Assembly (NCBI GenBank): GCA_036490715.1
Contig: DASXDL010000044.1
Location: 1 to 64,000 of the forward strand
Reading direction: 5' to 3'
Source: FEN-1191 sp036490715
GTDB lineage: Bacteria; Pseudomonadota; Gammaproteobacteria; Steroidobacterales; Steroidobacteraceae
DNA length: 64,000 nucleotides
In this document: positions 58,021-64,000 of the stretch, one piece after another
Numbering within the stretch: position 1 is the first letter of the stretch
How the letters are laid out: every line of letters starts with the position of its first letter
The notes under the pieces: generated by a model
The model's database searches: none
What the model was told of the DNA's origin: nothing
The model's input: only the letters and a program-made list of their open reading frames with translations
Position numbers and translations under genes: made by a program

Positions 58021-59166
58021 ATGCGCATCGCGTCCAGCATCGTCGGGCATGCCCGGTTCGTTGAAGAGGTGGTCGCCGGTCGCCGCTCGGCGCTGCCGGT
58101 CGACATTCAGGTGCGTGACTCCTGGCGGCGTTGCCTGTCGGACTACCGCCTCAATCCCGACCAGACCCAGCACCCCTCGATGGTGTCGGTGGCGCAGCTG
58201 CGCCAGCGGCGCGAGCGTGCCGATCCGCTGTGCTCGATTGCGCGGGTGGAGATGGCGGCGCTGGCGCGGTTGTTGAACGCGCCAGTCGGCGTGATGCTGA
58301 CCGACCACGACGGCGTGATCCTCGGCTACACCGGGGCCGCGAATTTCGCCGAGATCGCGCGCCGCGCCGGACTGCGCGAGGGCGCGATCTGGAGCGAGGC
58401 GGCGCAGGGCACCAACGGCATGGGCACCTGCCTGGCGCTGCGCGAGCCGGTGCTGATCCAGGCCGACCAGCATTTCCTGGCCAAGAATGCGGCCTTGACC
58501 TGTTGTGGCGCGCCGATCCTGGATGGCAGCGGCAATCTGGTCGGGGCGCTCAATATCTCCGGGCACCTGCGCCTGTCGCCGGCCCCGACGCTGGCGCTGG
58601 TGCGCCTGGCGGTGCAGAACATCGAGAACCGTGCGCTGCTGGCGCAGCACCGGCGCCACCATCTGCTGCGCTTCCATCCCCATCGTGAATTCATTGCGAC
58701 CGCCGGCGAGGGGATACTGGCGATCGACCTCGACGGGCGCGTCGTTGGCGCCAACGTCGCCGCCTTGGAATGGCTCGGGGTACCCTCGCACCATAATCTG
58801 TGCGGACATTTCGTCGAGCGGATCTTCGGTCTGGACCTGTCCACGCTCGAGACCCTGCGGCGCGATCCGGCCTCAGCCGAGCCGCTGCCCCAGCGCGATC
58901 GCGGCTCGTTGTGCTACGGCATCATCCAGCCGCCGCACGCGGTCGGCATCAGCGCGCGGGCGCTACCCGCCGCAGCCAGCGCGCTCGAGGCTGGCAATGC
59001 GCTGGCGCAGGCCGAGCGCAAGGTGCTGCGCGAGGTACTGGAAGGCTGCGGCTGGAACGTGAGCCGCGCGGCCGCGCAGCTCAACATCAGCCGGCGCACG
59101 CTGCATCGCAAGCTCAAAACCCACGGCATGCGGCGCTACTCGGCCTGGAATGCACGCATCGACTGA
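58021..59166 (+). CDS. AcoR-like transcriptional regulator (GAF-PAS-Fis HTH, no AAA+)
   Basis: 381 residues. The N-terminal part resembles AcoR/sigma-54 activators: RDSWRRCLSDYRLNPDQTQHP and the GAF block WSEAAQGTNGMGTCLALREPVLIQADQHFL. A PAS-like region (ATAGEGILAIDLDGRVVGANVAALEWLG, from about 226) follows, and the C-terminus is a Fis-type HTH (LEGCGWNVSRAAAQLNISRRTLHRKLK). The AAA+ sigma-54-interacting domain (GESGTGKE, GAFTGA) is absent, so it should act as an ordinary DNA-binding regulator. The next gene downstream is fghA; it may sense a C1 or alcohol-derived signal (inference). Start could be 58009. Confidence 0.85.
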   Translation: MRIASSIVGHARFVEEVVAGRRSALPVDIQVRDSWRRCLSDYRLNPDQTQHPSMVSVAQLRQRRERADPLCSIARVEMAALARLLNAPVGVMLTDHDGVILGYTGAANFAEIARRAGLREGAIWSEAAQGTNGMGTCLALREPVLIQADQHFLAKNAALTCCGAPILDGSGNLVGALNISGHLRLSPAPTLALVRLAVQNIENRALLAQHRRHHLLRFHPHREFIATAGEGILAIDLDGRVVGANVAALEWLGVPSHHNLCGHFVERIFGLDLSTLETLRRDPASAEPLPQRDRGSLCYGIIQPPHAVGISARALPAAASALEAGNALAQAERKVLREVLEGCGWNVSRAAAQLNISRRTLHRKLKTHGMRRYSAWNARID

Positions 59167-59259
59167 TGCGGAACTGAGTCAGTAGTGACACAGGGTATCG
59201 GCGCTGCTCACCGGATCTCTTAATATGCCGCGCGGATCCGCGGCCCTGATGGACTAACA

Positions 59260-60111
59260 GTGGAAACACTCAGCGAACACCGTTGCTTCGAAGGCGTCCA
59301 GGGTTTCTATCGCCACGACTCGCGCGTGATCGGTCTGCCGATGCGCTTTGCGGTCTATCGGCCGCCGCAGGCCGAGCGCGGCGCAGTGCCGGTGCTGTTC
59401 TACCTGGCCGGTCTGACCTGCACGGAAGAGACCTTCGCGATCAAGGCCGGAGCCCAGCGGCGCGCCGCCGAGCTCGGCCTGATGCTGATCACCTGCGACA
59501 CCAGTCCGCGCAATACCGGCATCCCGGGCGAGGCCGACGACTGGGAATTCGGCGCCGGGGCGGGCTTCTACCTGAATGCCACCCAGGAGCCCTGGTCACG
59601 CAACTTTCGCATGTACGACTACGTGCGCGACGAACTGCGCAGTCTGGTGCTGCAGAACTTTCCGGCCCAGGCCGACCGGGTCGGGATCTTTGGGCACTCG
59701 ATGGGTGGCCATGGCGCGCTGGTGCTGGCGTTGCGCAACACCGACCTGTATCGCTCGGTGTCCGCTTTCGCGCCAATCTGCTCACCGACGCGCTGTGCCT
59801 GGGGTAACAAAGCTCTGCCACGGTACCTGGGGCAGGACCGCGCCAGCTGGGCGCAATACGACGCGGTCGAGCTGCTGAAGCGGCGCGGCAAGCGGGCCTT
59901 TCCGGAAATCCTGGTTGATCAGGGCTTGGCCGACAAATTCCTGCAGCAGTCGCAGCTGCTGCCCGAGCAGCTCGAGGCCGCCTGCCAGGCGGTCGGCCAG
60001 CCGCTGCGCCTGCGGCGGCATGAGGGCTACGATCACGGCTACTATTTCATATCCACCTTCGTGAACGATCACCTGCAGTTCCACGCGGCCGCGCTTGGCG
60101 CGGCGTCGTGA
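59260..60111 (+). CDS. fghA: S-formylglutathione hydrolase
   Basis: 283-residue esterase-D family enzyme hydrolysing S-formylglutathione to formate and glutathione, the last step of glutathione-dependent formaldehyde oxidation. The nucleophile elbow GHSMGGHGAL gives Ser147; Asp225 (DQGLADKFL) and His259 (GYDHGYYF) complete the triad. The N-terminal FYLAGLTCTEETFAIKAGAQR is diagnostic. Length is normal. The GTG at 59260 is the start used. A frmA-type formaldehyde dehydrogenase is not in the window; formate dehydrogenase genes follow directly. Confidence 0.95.
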   Translation: METLSEHRCFEGVQGFYRHDSRVIGLPMRFAVYRPPQAERGAVPVLFYLAGLTCTEETFAIKAGAQRRAAELGLMLITCDTSPRNTGIPGEADDWEFGAGAGFYLNATQEPWSRNFRMYDYVRDELRSLVLQNFPAQADRVGIFGHSMGGHGALVLALRNTDLYRSVSAFAPICSPTRCAWGNKALPRYLGQDRASWAQYDAVELLKRRGKRAFPEILVDQGLADKFLQQSQLLPEQLEAACQAVGQPLRLRRHEGYDHGYYFISTFVNDHLQFHAAALGAAS

Positions 60112-60138
60112 CCCCGGCACGGGTGGGGGTAATACGAA

Positions 60139-60150
60139 GGAGTAGAATAG
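60139..60150 (+). promoter_or_regulatory. GGAGTAGAATAG box, candidate -10
   Basis: Identical to the 12-mer at 39779-39790. It lies in the fghA-fdhD gap, 63 bases before the fdhD GTG, and may start the fdhD-fdsGBA transcript. No good -35 is seen. Confidence 0.35.
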
Positions 60151-60212
60151 GTCGCATCCACAGCGGCCCGGCACTGCTTCACATCCGGCAGCCGCGCGGA
60201 AGGAGCAGCACA

Positions 60213-61091
60213 GTGGCGATTTCCACCCCGGTGGAACCCGGGACGCAGCAGCCCCCGGCGCAGCGCGCGCCGGCCGGCGCGGAGGTGCCGCAGCCGCGGG
60301 AGCCCATGGTACGCGAGCCGCTGCTGGCGGTATCGGCGCAGCGCCGCGACGGCGCCACCACCCAGGAGGTGCGCGAGACACTGGCGGCCGAAGTACCGGT
60401 GGCGATGCAGTACAACACCCGCCCGCACGCTGTGATGATGGCCACGCCCACTTATCTTGAGGACTTTGCGGTCGGCTTTGCGTTGACGGAACGCATCGTC
60501 GCCGCCGCCACTGAGCTAACCTTGGCCGATATCCTCTGGACCGAACACGGCGTGGCGCTGGAGATGCTCATTCCGCAGCAGCGCTTTTTGGCGCTGCAGA
60601 CCCGCGAGCGCAATCTGACCGGTCGCACCGGCTGCGGGTTGTGCGGCACGGCGACGCTGGAAGCGGCGATCCGCCCGGTGCGCAAGGTCGACCCGAATGG
60701 CCCGCGCGCCGACGCCACCGCGCTGCGTGAAGGCATGCAACGCCTGGCAGCGCTGCAACCGCTCAATGATGCCAGCGGGGCGGTGCACGCCGCCGCGCTG
60801 CTGACCAGCGACGGCGGTTTCACTGTGCGCGAGGATGTCGGTCGCCACAACGCCATCGACAAGGCGGTCGGCGCGGTAATGCGCGCCGGCCTTACGCCGC
60901 ATACGCTGTTGGTGACCTCGCGCGCTTCGTACGAAGTGGTGCACAAGGCGGCGGAAGCCGGCTGCCGGATGGTGGCGGCCATTTCCGCCCCGACCGCGCT
61001 GGCGCTGCGCCTGGCACAGGAGGCCGGGGTCACGCTGATCGGCTGGACTCGTCCGCCGCGCCTGACCGTGTACTGCGGGGAGCTGCGATGA
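60213..61091 (+). CDS. fdhD: formate dehydrogenase accessory sulfurtransferase
   Basis: 292-residue FdhD, which passes sulfur from a cysteine desulfurase to the bis-MGD cofactor so that formate dehydrogenase becomes active. The catalytic CxxC is Cys141/Cys144 (TGCGLCGTATLE), and REDVGRHNAIDKAVG, LVTSRASYEVVHKAAEAG and SAPTALALRLA are conserved blocks. The first 40 residues are variable, as usual. The GTG at 60213 has AGGAG 9 bases upstream. It overlaps fdsG by 4 bases, so it is made with the enzyme it activates. Confidence 0.95.
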   Translation: MAISTPVEPGTQQPPAQRAPAGAEVPQPREPMVREPLLAVSAQRRDGATTQEVRETLAAEVPVAMQYNTRPHAVMMATPTYLEDFAVGFALTERIVAAATELTLADILWTEHGVALEMLIPQQRFLALQTRERNLTGRTGCGLCGTATLEAAIRPVRKVDPNGPRADATALREGMQRLAALQPLNDASGAVHAAALLTSDGGFTVREDVGRHNAIDKAVGAVMRAGLTPHTLLVTSRASYEVVHKAAEAGCRMVAAISAPTALALRLAQEAGVTLIGWTRPPRLTVYCGELR

Positions 61092-61606
61092 GCGCCCGCA
61101 AACGCGTGGTGATACCGGTACGGCCCGAGCCCGGTTCCGATCTGCCCGAAGCCGAGCGCCGCGCGGTGCTTGATTCGGTGCGGGAGAATCGCGCGCTCGA
61201 AGGCAATCTGCTGCCGATCCTGCACGGCATCCAGGACCGGCTCGGCTGGATTCCGCCGCGCGCCATTGCGCTGATCGCCTTCGAGCTCAACCTGTCGCGG
61301 GCCGACGTGCACGGGGTGGTCACCTTCTATCACTATTTCCGCCAGCACCCGCCCGGCCAGCACGTGATGTATCTGTGCCGCGCCGAGGCCTGCCAGTCGG
61401 TCGGGGCGGTGGCGCTGGAAGCACATGCCAAGCGCGCGCTGGGAGTCGAATTCCATGGCACCAGCGGCGATGGTCGTTACACACTCGAGCCGGTGTACTG
61501 CCTGGGCAACTGCGCCAGTGGTCCGTCGTTGCTGGTCGATGGTCAGCTGCATGGACGCATGACTCCGGAGCGCTTTGACGCACTGATCGCGGCGGACGGC
61601 AAATGA
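61088..61606 (+). CDS. fdsG: formate dehydrogenase gamma subunit (NuoE-like)
   Basis: 172-residue NuoE-like [2Fe-2S] subunit of the NAD+-dependent molybdenum formate dehydrogenase. The thioredoxin-like domain has cluster Cys in YLCRAEACQSVG and YCLGNCASGPSLLVD, preceded by LLPILHGIQDRLGWIPPRAIALIAFELNLSRADVHGVVTFYHYFR. It passes electrons between subunits to NAD+. Both ends overlap neighbours by 4 bases (ATGA). Confidence 0.95.
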   Translation: MSARKRVVIPVRPEPGSDLPEAERRAVLDSVRENRALEGNLLPILHGIQDRLGWIPPRAIALIAFELNLSRADVHGVVTFYHYFRQHPPGQHVMYLCRAEACQSVGAVALEAHAKRALGVEFHGTSGDGRYTLEPVYCLGNCASGPSLLVDGQLHGRMTPERFDALIAADGK

Positions 61607-63162
61607 CCACCACGATCTATATTCCGCGCGAAGCGACCGCGCTGTCGCTCGGGGCGCAGGCGGTGGCCGAGGCGATCGCGGCGCAGGCGGCGCGCAGCAA
61701 CAAGCCGGTGCGCATCGTGCGCACCGGTTCGCGCGGACTGTTCTGGCTCGAGCCGCTGGTGGAAGTTCAGACCGTCGATGGCCGCGTGGCCTACGGGCCG
61801 GTTCAGGTCGCGGATGTGGCGGGCCTGTTCGCCGCCGGATTTCTCAGCGGCGGCAAGCACGCCCTGGGTCTGGGCGCGGTCGAGTCGATACCGTATCTCA
61901 AGAATCAGCAGCGCCTGACCTGCGCCCGCTTGGGGCTCATCGATCCGGTGAGCCTCGAGGACTATCGCGCCCACGGCGGTTACGAGGGCCTGAAGGCCGC
62001 GCTGACGATGCAGCCGGCCGAGATCGTCAAGGCGGTGACCGACTCCGGCCTGCGTGGCCGCGGTGGCGCGGCATTTCCGACTGGCATCAAGTGGAAGACC
62101 GTGCTGGATGCTGCCGGCGATCAGAAGTACATCGTCTGCAATGCCGACGAGGGCGATTCGGGGACCTTTTCCGATCGCCTGCTGATGGAAGGCGATCCCT
62201 ATTGTCTGATCGAGGGCATGACGATCGCCGGTCTGGCCGTCGGTGCGACCCGCGGCTATATCTATCTGCGCTGCGAATACCCGCATGCGCACGCGACGCT
62301 CAAGCAGGCCATCGCCACCGCCTTCGACAACGGTTATCTCGGCAGCGACGTGGCTGGATCCGGTCGCAGCTTCGAACTGCAGGTGCGACTGGGCGCCGGC
62401 GCCTATATCTGCGGCGAAGAAACCTCGCTGCTGGAATCGCTCGAGGGCCGGCGCGGCCAGATCCGCTTCAAGCCGCCGCTGCCGGCACTCAAGGGACTGT
62501 TCGGTCGACCCACCGTGGTCAACAACGTCATCTCCTTTGCCAGCGTGCCGATCATCCTGCAGAAGGGCGCCGGCTATTACCGCGACTTCGGCGTCGGGCG
62601 CTCGCGCGGCACGTTGCCGATCCAGCTCACCGGTAACATCGCCCGCGGCGGATTGGTGGAGCGCGCATTCGGCGTGAGCTTGCGCGAGATGCTGTACGAC
62701 TACGGCGGCGGAAGTCGCAGCGGCCGGCCGATCCGGGCGGTGCAGGTTGGCGGCCCGCTCGGGGCCTACTGGCCGGAGTCCAAATTCGATACCCCGCTCG
62801 ACTATGAGGCGTTCGCTGCCGGTGGAGGAATGTTGGGCCACGGCGGTATCGTGGTGTTTGACGACACCGTGGATATGGCGGCGCAGGCGCGTTACGCGAT
62901 GGAGTTCTGCGCGATCGAATCCTGCGGCAAGTGCACGCCGTGCCGCTTGGGTTCGACCCGAGGGGTGGAAGTGATTGATCGGCTGGTGGCCGGCGATCGT
63001 GCGGCGATGCAGCAAACTCTGCTGCGCGATTTATGTGACACAATGCTCAATGGATCATTGTGCGCCCTCGGAGGTCTAACCCCTTATCCGGTACTCTCCG
63101 CTCTCGATCATTTTCCTGAAGATTTTTCAAAGCCGGTGGCCGCCCGTGCGGCGCAGCGTTAA
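61603..63162 (+). CDS. fdsB: formate dehydrogenase beta subunit (NuoF-like)
   Basis: 519-residue NAD+- and FMN-binding subunit. An N-terminal thioredoxin-like [2Fe-2S]-type region of about 100 residues precedes the NuoF domain, with GLRGRGGAAFPTGIKWKT, YIVCNADEGDSGTFSDR, GAGAYICGEETSLLESLEG and GRPTVVNNVISFA. The 4Fe-4S Cys lie in ESCGKCTPCRLGS. It reduces NAD+ with electrons from FdsA. It overlaps fdsG by 4 bases; fdsA starts 15 bases later. Confidence 0.96.
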   Translation: MTTTIYIPREATALSLGAQAVAEAIAAQAARSNKPVRIVRTGSRGLFWLEPLVEVQTVDGRVAYGPVQVADVAGLFAAGFLSGGKHALGLGAVESIPYLKNQQRLTCARLGLIDPVSLEDYRAHGGYEGLKAALTMQPAEIVKAVTDSGLRGRGGAAFPTGIKWKTVLDAAGDQKYIVCNADEGDSGTFSDRLLMEGDPYCLIEGMTIAGLAVGATRGYIYLRCEYPHAHATLKQAIATAFDNGYLGSDVAGSGRSFELQVRLGAGAYICGEETSLLESLEGRRGQIRFKPPLPALKGLFGRPTVVNNVISFASVPIILQKGAGYYRDFGVGRSRGTLPIQLTGNIARGGLVERAFGVSLREMLYDYGGGSRSGRPIRAVQVGGPLGAYWPESKFDTPLDYEAFAAGGGMLGHGGIVVFDDTVDMAAQARYAMEFCAIESCGKCTPCRLGSTRGVEVIDRLVAGDRAAMQQTLLRDLCDTMLNGSLCALGGLTPYPVLSALDHFPEDFSKPVAARAAQR

Positions 63163-63177
63163 TTAAGAGTCGAGCCA

Positions 63178-64000
63178 ATGCAATCAATCGCAGAGAAGGA
63201 TTTCGGTACCCCTAAGAGGCTGTCGACCCAGAAGGTTACCCTCACCATCGACAACCAGTCGGTGACGGTGCCGGCCGGCACGTCGGTGCTGCGCGCGGCT
63301 GCCGAGCTCGGCGTGTCGATCCCGAAACTGTGCGCGACCGACCAGCTGGATGCCTTCGGCTCCTGCCGCATGTGCCTGGTGCAGATCGAGGGAATGAAGG
63401 GCTATCCGGCCTCCTGCACCACGCCGGTGGGCGAGGGCATGAAGGTCACCACCCAGAACAACAAGCTCGCGGCGCTGCGCCGCGGGGTCATGGAACTGTA
63501 CATCTCGGATCATCCGCTCGACTGTCTGACCTGCCCGGCGAACGGCCACTGCGAACTGCAGGACGTGGCCGGCGCGGTCGGATTGCGCGAAGTGCGCTAC
63601 GGTTACAACGGCGCCAACCACCTGGATTTGAAGAAAGACGAATCCAATCCGTATTTCACCTTCGATCCGAGCAAGTGCATCGTCTGCTCGCGCTGCGTGC
63701 GTGCCTGCGATGAGCAGCAGGGCACGTTGGCGCTGACGATCGAGAACCGCGGTTTCGACTCCAAGGTGTCCGCCAGCCAGGCCGAGTCGTTCTTCGATTC
63801 CGAGTGTGTGTCGTGCGGCGCCTGCGTGCAGGCTTGTCCGACCGCCACCTTGTCGGAGAAGTCGCTGATCAAGATGGGACAGGCCGAGCACAGCATCGTC
63901 ACGACCTGTGCCTACTGCGGCGTGGGCTGCTCGTTTCGCGCTGAGATGCGGGGCGAGGAAGTGGTGCGCATGGTGCCCAATAAGGACGGCCACGCCAATC
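63178..64000 (+). CDS. fdsA: formate dehydrogenase alpha (molybdopterin) subunit, 5' part
   Basis: First 274 residues of FdsA; the gene continues beyond the right edge. It has an N-terminal NuoG-like [2Fe-2S] domain (LCATDQLDAFGSCRMC), a His-Cys cluster motif (HPLDCLTCPANGHCELQ), two ferredoxin 4Fe-4S motifs (CIVCSRCVRACDEQ and CVSCGACVQACP) and the start of the Mo-bis-MGD catalytic domain (TTCAYCGVGCSFRAEM). It oxidises formate to CO2. The Sec/Cys active-site residue lies outside the window. No riboswitch or terminator is seen in the 15-base gap. Confidence 0.95.
   Translation, partial: MQSIAEKDFGTPKRLSTQKVTLTIDNQSVTVPAGTSVLRAAAELGVSIPKLCATDQLDAFGSCRMCLVQIEGMKGYPASCTTPVGEGMKVTTQNNKLAALRRGVMELYISDHPLDCLTCPANGHCELQDVAGAVGLREVRYGYNGANHLDLKKDESNPYFTFDPSKCIVCSRCVRACDEQQGTLALTIENRGFDSKVSASQAESFFDSECVSCGACVQACPTATLSEKSLIKMGQAEHSIVTTCAYCGVGCSFRAEMRGEEVVRMVPNKDGHAN

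Noticed and set aside
60112..60212. Molybdenum-cofactor riboswitch before fdhD/fds
   Set aside because: The 101-base gap is too short and shows no conserved stem arrangement.
1..64000. CRISPR arrays, tRNA or rRNA genes, insertion sequences, prophage genes
   Set aside because: None seen on reading both strands; no transposase, integrase or evenly spaced repeats.

Overview
The window is about 64 kb of GC-rich, densely coding chromosome from a free-living Gram-negative bacterium. Exported Tat and Sec proteins, outer-membrane functions, a homodimeric pyruvate dehydrogenase E1 (aceE type), a ppsA/ppsR pair, a hopanoid-type glycosyltransferase and FdsGBA-type formate dehydrogenase fit a gammaproteobacterium, perhaps near Steroidobacterales, Nevskiales or Xanthomonadales. 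That placement is inference from gene content, not a phylogeny. I see no tRNA, rRNA, CRISPR array, insertion sequence or phage gene. About 63 protein genes are called, mostly in short, tightly overlapping operons.

Layout. 0.1-1.4 kb: esterase and a GIY-YIG-like protein. 1.6-5.2 kb: a three-gene operon (MFS transporter, ThDP-dependent decarboxylase/synthase-like enzyme, PhyH dioxygenase). 5.2-7.3 kb: MgtC-like protein, small MscS channel and a small unknown. 7.4-10.4 kb: Tat-exported aldo/keto reductase coupled to an M13 metallopeptidase. 10.7-12.3 kb: ArsR/SRPBCC pair with a striking palindromic operator, then a DUF1097 membrane protein. 12.5-18.4 kb: the pyruvate/PEP node (aceE, ppsA, ppsR). 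18.5-22.2 kb: envelope and small metabolic genes (TonB-C-like protein, EF-hand protein, PEP-mutase-like lyase, B12-type binding protein, exported dinucleotide-binding protein). 22.2-29.2 kb: glycolate oxidase glcDEF followed on the same strand by a SoxYZ-like carrier, a zinc hydrolase and a flavocytochrome-c-type flavoprotein. 29.2-31.9 kb: an ECF sigma/anti-sigma operon divergent from a Tat metallophosphoesterase and a cupredoxin; both operons carry the same promoter motif. 32-41.4 kb: DUF2252, glgX, an orphan response regulator, a methyltransferase, a conserved unknown membrane protein, VOC, HpnB-like and GFA proteins, a small lipoprotein and DUF4010. 41.4-48.7 kb: eight translationally coupled minus-strand genes running from a quinone oxidoreductase and HiPIP to a LolCDE/MacB-like ABC exporter and an AttH/CrtC-type lipocalin. 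48.8-55 kb: Mrr-like nuclease, methyltransferase, type II NADH dehydrogenase, NfeD/SPFH pair, ABC-2 exporter. 55-57.2 kb: a TonB-dependent receptor broken by one frameshift. 57.3-64 kb: YceH-like protein, an AcoR-like regulator lacking the AAA+ domain, and a C1 oxidation block (S-formylglutathione hydrolase, fdhD, fdsG, fdsB and the start of fdsA, which runs off the right edge).

Functionally the window combines oxidation of small organic acids and C1 compounds (glycolate, formaldehyde through glutathione, formate, and possibly a quinoprotein-linked periplasmic route), control of the pyruvate/PEP switch, and envelope maintenance. The most distinctive items are the matched divergent ECF promoters at 30526-30622, the SoxYZ-like/MBL/flavoprotein module without a visible PQQ dehydrogenase, the tandem ArsR operator at 11503-11537, and the single-base lesion in the TonB-dependent receptor near 56860.
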